A stretch of DNA of 61,011 nt from NCBI GenBank assembly GCA_009781855.1, contig WQUY01000003.1:1-61011 (forward strand), in the 5' to 3' direction. Shown here piece by piece: positions 43,748 through 53,439 of the stretch. Both the position numbers and the translations under genes were made by a program. Within the stretch, counting starts at the first letter, position 1; each line of letters opens with the position of its first letter. A model generated the notes under the pieces. That model saw only the letters and a list, made by a program, of their open reading frames with translations, searched no databases and was not told the origin of the DNA. The stretch comes from Oscillospiraceae bacterium. Lineage in GTDB: Bacteria > Bacillota > Clostridia > Oscillospirales > Oscillospiraceae.

Positions 43748-46700
43748 TTACATCTCGATTACACCGTCAAAACATTTTGTCGCTTCACCTGTCATAAATA
43801 CGCGCTCGCCGTCATAACGAATGACCAAATCTCCGCCACCCATCTTCACCAGAATGTCAGTGTTCTTTTGACAAAAGCCATTCTCAACCGCTGCAATCGC
43901 AGCAGCACAGGCACATGTTCCGCAAGACTGTGTCTCACCATTGCCGAGCTCCCATTGGCGAAGCATCAAGGAGGTTTCGTTTATGACTTGTACAAACTCG
44001 ACATTTACACGGTCGGGGAATATCGCGTCGTTTTCAAATGCCGGGCCAATTTTGTCAAGGTCAAGTGTATGCACATCGTCACTAAATACAACGCAGTGGG
44101 AGTTGCCGATATTCAGCAGCGTAACATTGTGTTTTTTGTTGCCGATTTTTATTGGCTTGTTAAGGATTTTATCGCCTTTCAACGTTGCCGGGATGCTTTC
44201 AGGGCTAAAGTCCACATAACCCATATCTGCGGTGATTTTTGAGACGATGTTGCCGGTTGTGGAGACTTGCAGCCTGCGGACAAACCCATCAGTTTCAATG
44301 TGGACTTCGGGTTTGCGCACGATGCCCTCATCGTAGAGGTATTTGCAAACGCAAGACAGGGCGTTTCCACCTACGCCGCCGCAGGTTCCGTCCATGTTGT
44401 AAATACTTATCTTCGCATCGGCCTTTTCAGATGGCTCAATAAGTACCACGCCATGTCCACCAATACCCAAGTGACGGTCGCTGAGCTTAATGCTCAGACT
44501 TTCCGGGTCTGTGATTTTTTTGTAATCAAGACAGTTGAAATAAATATAGTCATTGCCGCAGGCTTGCATTTTCGTAAATTGAAGATGGCGTTTGCCTGCA
44601 CGCATGTTATTGATGTCAACAAGCTCAATTGTAGTATCCCAATACTTACTCATCAGGCAATCTGCAATCGCATCTGCCGTATCAACGGATGTCAAGCATG
44701 GGATTGAACGCTCAACAGCCTTACGCCTCATCTTCACGCTGTCTCTGTCGGGATCGCGCCCTTTCGTTGAGGTGGAAATCACATAGCTGATTTTCCCACT
44801 CTCGATGAGTGGCAAGATATTATTCTCGCTTTCATAAATTTTGCCGACAGAAACGGTTTCCAGTCCAACGCTCTTCAGCTTTTCGGCAGTGCCGCCAGTT
44901 GCGTATAGGCTAAAGCCCAATTTGGCAAACTTATGTGCAACATGAATCATCTGCGCTTTATCCTGATCTTTAACAGAGATGAAGATACCGCCTTTTTTGT
45001 TCATCTTATATCCGGCTGCACGCATACCCTTATAAAGCGCCTCTTCACGAGTCGAAGCGATGCCGAGCACCTCGCCGGTTGATTTCATTTCAGGGCCAAG
45101 CTGTGTATCGACATTACCCAGTTTCTCAAATGAGAATACCGGAACTTTGACCGCGACATAAGGCGGTTGCTTTGCAATCCCTGTGCCAAAGCCCATGTCC
45201 ACCAGTTTTTCACCAAGCATACAACGTGAAGCCAGCTCAATCATCGGTACGCCGGTCACTTTGCTTATGTACGGAACAGTACGAGATGAGCGCGGATTGA
45301 CTTCTATGACATAGAGCTCCCCATCACTCAACAGATATTGAATGTTGACTATCCCACTGACTTCCAATGCCATTGCAAGACGCTTGGTGTGGTCGATTAT
45401 TTTTTCGCACAAATAATCATCGACATTCCATGCAGGATAAACGGCGATGGAGTCCCCAGAGTGGACGCCCGCGCGTTCAACATGCTCCATGATTCCCGGA
45501 ATAAGGATGTCTGTGCCGTCGCATATCGCATCAACCTCAAGCTCGGTGCCGATAAGATATTTATCAATGAGAATCGGATTTTCTATTCCTTGTCTGAGAA
45601 TTATTTCCATGTACTCACTGATATCTTCCTTTGAAAAAGCGATGATCATGTTTTGCCCGCCAAGCACATATGAAGGACGCATCAAAACCGGATATCCGAT
45701 ACGCGCAGCCACACTGATGGCCTCTTTTTCTGTCATCACCGTGCCGCCCTCAGGCCTGAGGATTTTCAGGTCTTCAAGCAGTGCGTCAAAACGCTCACGG
45801 TCTTCGGCTGCATCAATGCTGTCTGGTTGTGTGCCAAGTATTTTAATGCCAATGCTTTTGAGGTAAGATGTGAGTTTAATTGCTGTTTGTCCGCCGAATG
45901 CGACAACCACTGCATACGGATTTTCTGTCTTGATTATGTTGTGGACATCTTCGCCTGTCAGCGGGTCAAAGTACAGTCTGTCGGCTGTGTCATAGTCGGT
46001 GGAGACTGTCTCAGGATTGTTGTTGGCAATAACCACATCATAACCGGCAGCTTTGAGCGCCCAAACACAATGTACAGAAGCGTAGTCAAACTCAATACCT
46101 TGTCCGATGCGGATTGGCCCCGAGCCAAACACGATGACGGTTTTCTTATCTTTGCCATGATTTTTCATTTGCTTGGTCTTGATTTCAAGCGCCTCGTTTT
46201 GCTCGTCAAATGTAGAATAGAAATAGGGGGTTTCTGCTGCAAATTCAGCGGCGCAGGTGTCAACCATCTTATATACCGGAGCAATCGGATTTTTGACTTT
46301 CTTGCCTGATAGCCGCTCAATCACAAGATCAGGCCATCCCATGCGTTTTGCTTTGAAATATGTCGCCTCGTCAAAGTTTCCACCACTGAGGGTCTTTTCC
46401 ATCTGAACAAGATTGTTGAGCTTGGTTAAAAACCATTCGTCAATTTTATTTATTTCATAGATTTCGTCAATGGTGATGCCTCTGCGTAATGCCTCATACA
46501 CAACAAACAGGCGTTCGTCTGTGCTGTCATGCAGGCGCTTTCTGATTGTCTCGGTGTCCTGCGTTTCCAAAAACTTATCGATCAGGCAGTCCTTACCCAG
46601 TTCTGCCCCTCTGACCGCTTTCATGATGGCTTCTTCAAATGTTGTGCCAATCGCCATGACCTCGCCGGTGGCTTTCATTTGTGTGCCCAATGTGCGTTTT

Positions 46701-47809
46701 GCATAAACAAATTTGTCAAATGGGAATTTCGGGAATTTGACAACAACATAGTCTAGTGCAGGCTCAAAACAGGCGCTTGTTTGCTTGCCGGTCACTGCAT
46801 TTTTGATTTCATCCAATGTGTATCCAATGGCAACCTTTGTCGCCACTCTGGCAATGGGGTATCCGGTAGCCTTTGAGGCAAGAGCCGATGAGCGAGATAC
46901 TCTGGGATTAACTTCTATTACTGCATACTCGAAGCTGTCAGGATGGAGTGCAAGCTGAACATTACAGCCACCCTCAACGCCCAGAGAGCATACGATATCA
47001 AGACTTGCTTTGCGCAGCATCTGATATTCTTTGTCGGCAAGCGTTACAGCCGGTGCGATAACGATACTGTCACCGGTATGGACACCGACCGGGTCAATGT
47101 TTTCCATTGAACATACTGCGACAGCATTGTTTTGCGTATCGCGCATGATCTCAAATTCTATTTCTTTCCAACCCGCGATGGATTGCTCTACCAGAATCTG
47201 GCCGATGGGGGACATGCGTATGCCGTTTCCTGCGATTTCGGTGAGTTCTTCCGGATTGTGGGCAATGCCGCCACCGGTGCCGCCGAGCGTAAATGCCGGA
47301 CGAATAATGCAAGGGAAGCCAATGACTTCGTTGACAAACTTGTGTGCAGCGTCGAGGTCAGTAACAACCTTTGAGGGAATAACAGGCTGACCAATTTCAA
47401 TCATTGTATCTTTGAAAATTTGTCTGTCCTCGGCCTTGTCGATTGTAACAGGATTTGCGCCAAGCAGCTTCACATTGTGCTTTTCCAAAAATCCTGATTT
47501 TGCCAGTTGCATGGAAAGCGTCAACCCCGTTTGCCCACCAAGCGTAGAGAGCAGACTGTCGGGTTTTTCTTTCTTTATGATTCTTTCAAGAACGGGTATA
47601 GTCAGCGGCTCTATGTATATTCTGTCAGCCATTTGATTATCTGTCATAATGGTTGCAGGGTTAGAGTTGACGAGCACTATTTCGATGCCCTCTTCGCGCA
47701 ATGCGCGGCAAGCCTGAGTGCCTGCATAGTCAAACTCAGCAGCCTGCCCAATGACTATAGGGCCGGAGCCTATAACAACAATTTTCTTAATATCCTTATT
47801 GAGCGGCAT
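43748..47809 (-). CDS. carB: carbamoyl-phosphate synthase large subunit fused to a DapF-like domain
   Basis: A 1,353-residue fusion. Residues 1-~1070 are a complete CarB: VVIGSGPIVIGQAAEFDYAG, first ATP-grasp (RPAFTLGGTGGG, DPVGVHTGDSI, IEVNPRVSRSSALASKATGYP), second ATP-grasp (RPSYVLGGQNM, VHSGDSIAVYP, IEVNPRSSRTVPYISKVTGVP) and the MGS-like allosteric domain (FAKLGFSLYATGGTAEKLK). After a short linker (AGKRH), residues ~1076-1353 are a diaminopimelate epimerase fold: FTKMQACGNDYIYFN, GNSHCVVF, SCGTCACAAA. In that domain the MCGNG motif is VGGNA (first catalytic Cys is Gly1147) and WERG is WELG, so epimerase activity is doubtful. The start overlaps carA by 14 nt. The DNA shows one continuous frame across the junction. 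Confidence 0.93.
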   Translation of the reverse strand: MPLNKDIKKIVVIGSGPIVIGQAAEFDYAGTQACRALREEGIEIVLVNSNPATIMTDNQMADRIYIEPLTIPVLERIIKKEKPDSLLSTLGGQTGLTLSMQLAKSGFLEKHNVKLLGANPVTIDKAEDRQIFKDTMIEIGQPVIPSKVVTDLDAAHKFVNEVIGFPCIIRPAFTLGGTGGGIAHNPEELTEIAGNGIRMSPIGQILVEQSIAGWKEIEFEIMRDTQNNAVAVCSMENIDPVGVHTGDSIVIAPAVTLADKEYQMLRKASLDIVCSLGVEGGCNVQLALHPDSFEYAVIEVNPRVSRSSALASKATGYPIARVATKVAIGYTLDEIKNAVTGKQTSACFEPALDYVVVKFPKFPFDKFVYAKRTLGTQMKATGEVMAIGTTFEEAIMKAVRGAELGKDCLIDKFLETQDTETIRKRLHDSTDERLFVVYEALRRGITIDEIYEINKIDEWFLTKLNNLVQMEKTLSGGNFDEATYFKAKRMGWPDLVIERLSGKKVKNPIAPVYKMVDTCAAEFAAETPYFYSTFDEQNEALEIKTKQMKNHGKDKKTVIVFGSGPIRIGQGIEFDYASVHCVWALKAAGYDVVIANNNPETVSTDYDTADRLYFDPLTGEDVHNIIKTENPYAVVVAFGGQTAIKLTSYLKSIGIKILGTQPDSIDAAEDRERFDALLEDLKILRPEGGTVMTEKEAISVAARIGYPVLMRPSYVLGGQNMIIAFSKEDISEYMEIILRQGIENPILIDKYLIGTELEVDAICDGTDILIPGIMEHVERAGVHSGDSIAVYPAWNVDDYLCEKIIDHTKRLAMALEVSGIVNIQYLLSDGELYVIEVNPRSSRTVPYISKVTGVPMIELASRCMLGEKLVDMGFGTGIAKQPPYVAVKVPVFSFEKLGNVDTQLGPEMKSTGEVLGIASTREEALYKGMRAAGYKMNKKGGIFISVKDQDKAQMIHVAHKFAKLGFSLYATGGTAEKLKSVGLETVSVGKIYESENNILPLIESGKISYVISTSTKGRDPDRDSVKMRRKAVERSIPCLTSVDTADAIADCLMSKYWDTTIELVDINNMRAGKRHLQFTKMQACGNDYIYFNCLDYKKITDPESLSIKLSDRHLGIGGHGVVLIEPSEKADAKISIYNMDGTCGGVGGNALSCVCKYLYDEGIVRKPEVHIETDGFVRRLQVSTTGNIVSKITADMGYVDFSPESIPATLKGDKILNKPIKIGNKKHNVTLLNIGNSHCVVFSDDVHTLDLDKIGPAFENDAIFPDRVNVEFVQVINETSLMLRQWELGNGETQSCGTCACAAAIAAVENGFCQKNTDILVKMGGGDLVIRYDGERVFMTGEATKCFDGVIEM

Positions 47810-48899
47810 TTGTACAGCCCCCTTCCATCAATGTTTTGAATTTTTCGAGTATTTCTTCATTTGGGTCGAATTGTATTGAAAACGCAGGAATGCCCTTATA
47901 TTCTATGCCCTCGCATGTTCCGTCATTGACGTTTTCATGGCTCATAACTGCATTACTTTTCAGGGAGCCTGGAACCACGGCATATCCGTGATTTTGTGTT
48001 GAAACAAAAGCACGAGTGGAATTTACTTCCTTTACGGCCTGATTTGCACCCCTGTGTCCAAAATGAAGTTTCTGTGTTTTTGCACCATGGGCGAGTGCAA
48101 GCAGTTGATGCCCCAGTCCAACGGCGAAAATGGGCACGTCTTTTTTACAAAGTGCCTTTATTTCACTAATAATCTTTGAATTTTCGGTAGGGTCGCCCGG
48201 CCCACCGGAAAGTGCAACGCCGCATGGCTTTCTATCTATGATTTTTTGCGCAGTTTCGTCAAATTTTGCAATCGAAACATTGAAACCATATTGAGTAAGT
48301 ACTTCAGCGAGCCTGTATGCACCGCCAAAATCCCAAACAACTACATTGAATTTGGAATTTTCGGATAGCGCCGCTGCATTTCCTTTCAATTGTTTATTTT
48401 CAATTTTTAATGCTCCATTTGCACCACAAGCTGCTTCTACAGCTCCGGTCACCTTATACCCTTTAAGCTTAGCCAGCTGATCTTTGGTAAGCTCAGGTGT
48501 TTTAGAAATAATGGCATTCATTGTTCCGTGTTCGCGAATCTCCCTTGTCAGCTTGCGGGTGTCTATGCCAAATAAGCCCGGAATCTTCTTTTTGCGTAAA
48601 AAAGAATCAAGATTTCCTTCGCTTCTGAAATTCGAAGGCTCTTGACACCAATCTCTAACAATATACGCTTTTAAATGTGCCGCTCCCGGTCCGAAATCCT
48701 CGCTGATGGCACCATAATTGCCAATCAATGGGAATGTCTGCAAAACAATCTGTCCATAGTACGCAGGGTCGGATAGGGTTTCGAGATATCCGGTCATGCC
48801 TGTTGAGAAAACGAGTTCACCGATGGCTTCTCCATCGTAACCGAACGCTTTCCCCTTGAAAACAGCTCCGCTTTCAAGTATTAAATATAAGTCTTGCAA
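47796..48899 (-). CDS. carA: carbamoyl-phosphate synthase small subunit, glutaminase triad lost
   Basis: A 367-residue protein with a complete CarA fold: FSTGMTGYLETLSDPAYYGQIV, FGIDTRKLTREIREHGTMNAI, ALSGGPGDP and FGHRGANQAV...TQNHGYAV. The class I amidotransferase nucleophile motif GICLGHQ reads AVGLGHQ (Cys to Gly, near residue 261). The C-terminal HPE reads DPN in FSIQFDPNEE (His to Asp, Glu to Asn). All three triad positions are therefore substituted and it should not hydrolyse glutamine. TTG 48899 follows GGAGG at 8 nt; a TTG 15 nt upstream lies over the ribosome site. An ammonia-dependent synthase, as in vertebrate CPS I, is inferred. Confidence 0.92.
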   Translation of the reverse strand: MQDLYLILESGAVFKGKAFGYDGEAIGELVFSTGMTGYLETLSDPAYYGQIVLQTFPLIGNYGAISEDFGPGAAHLKAYIVRDWCQEPSNFRSEGNLDSFLRKKKIPGLFGIDTRKLTREIREHGTMNAIISKTPELTKDQLAKLKGYKVTGAVEAACGANGALKIENKQLKGNAAALSENSKFNVVVWDFGGAYRLAEVLTQYGFNVSIAKFDETAQKIIDRKPCGVALSGGPGDPTENSKIISEIKALCKKDVPIFAVGLGHQLLALAHGAKTQKLHFGHRGANQAVKEVNSTRAFVSTQNHGYAVVPGSLKSNAVMSHENVNDGTCEGIEYKGIPAFSIQFDPNEEILEKFKTLMEGGCTNAAQ

Positions 48900-48925
48900 A
48901 GTTGTCACCTCCAATTATTCGCCAA

Positions 48926-48954
48926 ATAATATCACAATAAATTGTACATGGCAA
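48926..48954 (-). promoter_or_regulatory. sigma-A promoter of the carA-carB operon
   Basis: Minus strand TTGCCA (48954-48949), 17 bp, TATTAT (48931-48926). The predicted leader is only about 20 nt, leaving no room for PyrR-type attenuation. Confidence 0.6.
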
Positions 48955-49054
48955 GAAGAAAAACATGAAAATTCTGTGAACATTGTATATATATGCATTA
49001 TATATGCACTGTTGCAAAATGTTTGCGGACAGTCTCAGAAAGTATGTTTTCAAA

Positions 49055-49109
49055 AATCATTACAACTTTATAATATCAAGTTGTAATGATTCCTATATAG
49101 TTATATAAT
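49055..49109 (+). promoter_or_regulatory. rmuC promoter overlapped by a 14-bp inverted repeat
   Basis: Perfect arms AATCATTACAACTT (49055-49068) and AAGTTGTAATGATT (49078-49091) around TATAATATC. A promoter TTGTAA (49081-49086), 17 bp, TATAAT (49104-49109) has its -35 box inside the right arm. A second TATAAT lies in the spacer of the dyad. The layout suggests a repressor or activator operator. Confidence 0.55.
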
Positions 49110-49178
49110 GCTTCTGTTGTGGTGGCAGTCAGTTCGAACGATTACTGATTAAAGAACCCATGCTTGGAGGAAGAATAA

Positions 49179-50558
49179 TTGGAATTTGCGATATTAGGTA
49201 TAGCTATAATTATTTTGGCTATTTCCATAGCCGGTTTATTAAAAACACTGAAAGAACCCAGCATACGCGCGATTGAGGAATCTGTACGCAAGTCGCTTGG
49301 CGATATCCAAAGCCTTATATTGCAGGAAAATAGCATGATGCGCGAAGAATTTGATCAAAAACTGGGTCGCACCCGTGACTCATTGACTGCGATGCTCATT
49401 GATTTGAGAGAGGCACAACAAAAATCTTTCGGGGAGCAGTCCATAAGGATTGCCGAAAATTTGGAGCAACTGAGAGCCAGAACTGATGAAAGACTCAGCC
49501 AAACCAGTGAAAGTCAGAATAGACGGCTGTCCGAACTCATGACCTCAAGTGCAGGCAATATGGAAGGAATCAGAAATAAAGTTGATGAACGTCTGGACAA
49601 GATTCAATCAGAGCTTGAAAAAGAACTCGGTGCGCTTCTGCGCTCTAACGAAAAAAAACTTGAAGAAATGCGCCTGACTGTAAACGAAAAACTGGAAAAG
49701 ACGCTGGAGACACGTCTCCAAAAGTCGTTTGAAACCGTCAGCACTCAACTCGAAAGTGTAAATAAAGGCCTTGGCGAAATGCGGACAGTCGCGGAGTCTG
49801 TGGGGTCGCTAAATAAAGTGCTTGCAGGTGCAAAAACAAGAGGTATACTTGGGGAGCTGCAACTAGGGAAAATTATCGAGGACATGCTTCCGTCGCAGCT
49901 ATATGAAGTTGAGGTTCCGACAATCAGCGGTTCGAAAGAGCGAGTCGAATATGCTATAAAATTTCCGGGCTCGCAAGAAGGCAAGCATATATATCTGCCC
50001 ATAGACTCAAAATTTCCGCTTGAGGACTATTATCGTCTGCTCGAAGGATATGAAACCGGCGATACAGCTTTAATCGAATCATCACGCAAGGCGTTGCTTG
50101 ACAGGGTAAAGTGGTTTGCAAAAGAAGTCAGGAGAAAATATGTTTCGCCACCGGAGACAACCAATTTTGCGGTTATTTTTCTGCCGACAGAGAGTTTGTA
50201 CTCGGAAGTAGTGCGCGATGCAGTATTTTTAGACGATTTGCGGAAAGAAAATGTAATCATAACCGGGCCATCAACACTTTCCGCTATGCTGAGCTCAATG
50301 CAAGTCGGATTTAAAACTTTGCAGATACAAAAAGGTGCCGCTGAAATTGAGCGAATGCTCGGCGCAGTAAAAAAGGAATTTGAAAACTTTGAGACGGTGC
50401 TTACTAAGGCGCGTGACAAAGTCCGGCAAGCGGGCAACGACCTTGATGCGCTTGCCGGAACCAGAACCAGAGCGATAAACAGAAGTCTGCGGGATGTTCA
50501 GATATACACAGGAGAAAGTGCCCAAGCCATTTTGGGCATTGAAGAGCCTTTGGATTAG
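49179..50558 (+). CDS. rmuC: DNA recombination protein RmuC
   Basis: A 459-residue protein with one N-terminal hydrophobic helix (residues 3-21), a long coiled coil (residues 30-190) and the RmuC nuclease-like domain with LGELQLGKIIEDMLPSQLYE, YLPIDSKFPLEDYYRLLEGYE and NFAVIFLPTESLYSEV. It limits DNA inversion and rearrangement in E. coli. TTG start with GGAGG 8 nt upstream. Confidence 0.9.
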   Translation: MEFAILGIAIIILAISIAGLLKTLKEPSIRAIEESVRKSLGDIQSLILQENSMMREEFDQKLGRTRDSLTAMLIDLREAQQKSFGEQSIRIAENLEQLRARTDERLSQTSESQNRRLSELMTSSAGNMEGIRNKVDERLDKIQSELEKELGALLRSNEKKLEEMRLTVNEKLEKTLETRLQKSFETVSTQLESVNKGLGEMRTVAESVGSLNKVLAGAKTRGILGELQLGKIIEDMLPSQLYEVEVPTISGSKERVEYAIKFPGSQEGKHIYLPIDSKFPLEDYYRLLEGYETGDTALIESSRKALLDRVKWFAKEVRRKYVSPPETTNFAVIFLPTESLYSEVVRDAVFLDDLRKENVIITGPSTLSAMLSSMQVGFKTLQIQKGAAEIERMLGAVKKEFENFETVLTKARDKVRQAGNDLDALAGTRTRAINRSLRDVQIYTGESAQAILGIEEPLD

Positions 50559-50729
50559 GATAAGCACAAAGTACAAAGCACAAATTGCAAAATGCAAGGC
50601 ACAAGTTACGTGGTGAGGGTAATGCAAGTGGTCTGAGCGGAGCGCGGCCGGCTATGCTGGAGAGGGGTCGGAAGAGCCCGTGACAAGGTCTCGAGAACCG
50701 AAAGGCTATCGCAGTGATACTTTTAACTG

Positions 50730-51464
50730 TTACTGCATTGCCGCAGCCAGTGTCTCGCCAATCGGATCACGAATAATCAAATTTGCCTGGCTATCGTAAG
50801 ATGTCTCAGACTTATTTATAAGTATAAGCATACTGCCCTTAAAGTGCTGAATAAGCCCTGCAGCAGGATAAACATTTAATGACGTGCCGCCGACAATGAG
50901 TATATCCGCATTTCGGATAGCACTTACCGAGCGTTGTATCACATCCTGATCCAGCGATTCTTCAAACAATACAACATCCGGACGGATTCTGCCTCCACAG
51001 GTACAAACAGGGACATCCTTTGCTTTAAGAACAATGTCCATGTCATAATTTTTGCCGCAGCTCATGCAATAATATCTGCTGCGTGAGCCATGTAATTCAA
51101 GCACATTGACACTACCGGCTTTATGATGCAAGCCATCTACGTTTTGCGTGACGATGGCTTTAAGTTTGCCCATGCGCTCTAATTCGACCAGCGCAAGATG
51201 GGCTTTGTTGGGCATTGCATTGGGATGGAGCATTTTATTCTTGTAAAACTGATAGAATTCGATTGGGTTTTGCATGAAAAAAGTGTGCGAGAGGATCGTT
51301 TCGGGAGGATAGGCATATTTCATATTATATATACCGTCTTCGCTGCGAAAATCCGGTATGCCGCTTTCCGTAGACACGCCAGCACCTCCGAAAAATACGA
51401 TGTTAGAGCAATTTTCTATAGCTTCTTTTAGTTTGATTGTTTTATCATTCATAGCAGTGTTCAT
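50730..51464 (-). CDS. NAD-dependent protein deacylase, Sir2 family
   Basis: A 244-residue sirtuin. It has GGAGVSTESGIPDFRSEDGIY, TQNVDGLHHKAGS, the catalytic His in LELHGS, four zinc cysteines (CMSCGKNYD...CTCGG), RPDVVLFEE and GGTSLNVYPAAG. All catalytic and zinc positions are intact. AAGGA 6 nt before ATG 51464 is preferred to an ATG 15 nt upstream. It is probably monocistronic. Confidence 0.9.
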   Translation of the reverse strand: MNTAMNDKTIKLKEAIENCSNIVFFGGAGVSTESGIPDFRSEDGIYNMKYAYPPETILSHTFFMQNPIEFYQFYKNKMLHPNAMPNKAHLALVELERMGKLKAIVTQNVDGLHHKAGSVNVLELHGSRSRYYCMSCGKNYDMDIVLKAKDVPVCTCGGRIRPDVVLFEESLDQDVIQRSVSAIRNADILIVGGTSLNVYPAAGLIQHFKGSMLILINKSETSYDSQANLIIRDPIGETLAAAMQ

Positions 51465-51750
51465 GACCCTTCCTTTCATATTTCGTCAGGCGATGGGGCG
51501 TTACTTAGTTTGAATTTGTCTAAACTAATAATACTGTAGCAATAAGGCTTTGTATACTATATTTTTTTCGCAAACGTGGTGGGGTAACTTCAATAGTAAT
51601 AATTATATCAAAATATGTTGCGTGCGTATGATTGCTGTGATATCATCAACAGTATAGCGTATACGAAACAAGTTGTTGGTTTTGGACTCATGTCCACTCT
51701 ATCTAAGACAGTATTGGCAAAAAGGTGGGGAGGGATAGGAGTATTTTTTT

Positions 51751-53439
51751 ATGAAAAATCTTAGAGTTTCTGCAAAGTTGACCATTAGTTTCATGATAGT
51801 GATTGTTTTTGCTATCGCAGTTGGCGTAATCGGAATGTACGGAATGTACTCAATCAATGCTGCAGAAGACGCGCTGTATCATGAAAATATAGTAGCAATT
51901 AGTGCGCTGGGTGCGATTCGCGAAGTCGTTCAAGACCAGCGGGTACACCTTTACAATATGGTTATTAATGCCGGTGATGCAGACCAAATTCGCGCGTTGC
52001 AAATCAGTTTGGAAGGTCTTGAAATGGAACTGGCTGATCAAATAGAGATTTATAAAGACACGATTGTAGATGAGAATGAGGAAAGCCACTTCAGGGCGGC
52101 AACGCAAGCATACAACACCGTATTTGCTGAGCTGAAAAGAAATGTCCGCGAGGCAAGCCTTGTGAGTTTTGAGGCTGGGCTTGCAGCGGTTAACGCTCCG
52201 GGCGCTGCACAAGCAGTAAATACTATGGTAACCGGGTTCGATACGGCCATGCGCAATAATGACCAATGGGCATTAGATTCAGTAAATGAAAACACGGCTC
52301 TTTTTAGAACCATGCTGACAATCCAGATTATTCTGTTAGTTGCTGCGGTAGCCGTTGCGTTATTCTTTACGTTTTATATATCAAATATCATAAGTAAACC
52401 TTTGGGTTTGCTTTCCGCATTCATGAACAAAGCGGGTGCTACAGGAGCCATTGAGCTGAGTCCTGATGAGGAAAAAAATATAACTGAAATGGGACAATAC
52501 AAAGATGAGATTGGTGTGGCAATAAAAAGCACGGCTTCATTTGTTTCGCATGTAACGCATATATCTGAAAAGCTCAAAACGATTGCGAGTGGAGATTTGT
52601 CGGTGCAAATCAAACTGTTGTCAAATGAAGATACCATGGGTTTGTCCATGCGACATATGCTCCTGAATCTCAATGATATGTTTGCCAATATACAGCGGTC
52701 TACAGCGCAGGTTTCAATGGGCTCAAAGCAAGTCGCTGACGGGGCTCAATCGCTTGCTCAGGGTGCAACTGAGCAGGCTTCGTCAATACAACAGCTCTCC
52801 GCTTCCATAACCGAAATAGCATCAAGTACTAAAGCCAACGCCCTTACAGCAGAAAAGACTGCCAAATTATCACAAACCATCATGGACAAGGCCGAGAAAG
52901 GCAGTCATCAGATGGATGAAATGATTACGGCGGTCAAGGATATCAATGAAGCAAGCCAGTCCATAAGCAAGATTATCAAGACTATTGACGATATAGCGTT
53001 TCAGACAAACATTCTTGCACTTAATGCGGCCGTTGAGGCAGCCCGTGCGGGTCAGCATGGCAAAGGGTTTGCGGTTGTCGCTGAGGAAGTCCGGAATCTT
53101 GCATCAAAGAGTGCAGAGGCAGCCAAGGATACCGGCAATATGATTCAAAACTCGATGGAGAAAGCGGAGTTGGGGTCGCGCATAGCAAGTGAGACGGCGA
53201 TAAGCCTCAAAGAGATAGTTGAGGGTATCCATGAATCAACTCAGCTTGTAAGTGAAATTGCCAATGCGTCTGAATCGCAGTCGGAAGGAATATCGCAGAT
53301 AAATGTCGGGATAGATCAAGTCGCACAGGTTGTTCAGCAAAATAGCGCCACTGCGGAGCAGAGCGCTGCGGCTTCGGAAGAAATGAGCAGCCAATCAACG
53401 ATGCTCGAAGAGCTGATTTTGAAGTTTAAGCTGACATGA
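51751..53439 (+). CDS. methyl-accepting chemotaxis protein
   Basis: A 562-residue receptor. Transmembrane helix 1 is at residues 9-32, a four-helix-bundle type sensor domain spans 35-185, transmembrane helix 2 is at 188-210 ([20 protein letters not shown]), and HAMP follows. The signalling domain contains [50 protein letters not shown]. There is no C-terminal pentapeptide tether. The ligand is unknown. It feeds CheA/CheW and the CheV encoded at 28838. GTGGGGAGGGA precedes the ATG. Confidence 0.92.
   Translation: MKNLRVSAKLTISFMIVIVFAIAVGVIGMYGMYSINAAEDALYHENIVAISALGAIREVVQDQRVHLYNMVINAGDADQIRALQISLEGLEMELADQIEIYKDTIVDENEESHFRAATQAYNTVFAELKRNVREASLVSFEAGLAAVNAPGAAQAVNTMVTGFDTAMRNNDQWALDSVNENTALFRTMLTIQIILLVAAVAVALFFTFYISNIISKPLGLLSAFMNKAGATGAIELSPDEEKNITEMGQYKDEIGVAIKSTASFVSHVTHISEKLKTIASGDLSVQIKLLSNEDTMGLSMRHMLLNLNDMFANIQRSTAQVSMGSKQVADGAQSLAQGATEQASSIQQLSASITEIASSTKANALTAEKTAKLSQTIMDKAEKGSHQMDEMITAVKDINEASQSISKIIKTIDDIAFQTNILALNAAVEAARAGQHGKGFAVVAEEVRNLASKSAEAAKDTGNMIQNSMEKAELGSRIASETAISLKEIVEGIHESTQLVSEIANASESQSEGISQINVGIDQVAQVVQQNSATAEQSAAASEEMSSQSTMLEELILKFKLT

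Noticed and set aside
43703-44242. 179-codon plus-strand frame
   Set aside because: Shadow of the DapF-like domain, which has clear motifs.
51465-51750. SigD-type promoter before the MCP gene
   Set aside because: TAAA with GCAATAAG has wrong spacing and too many mismatches to GCCGATAT.
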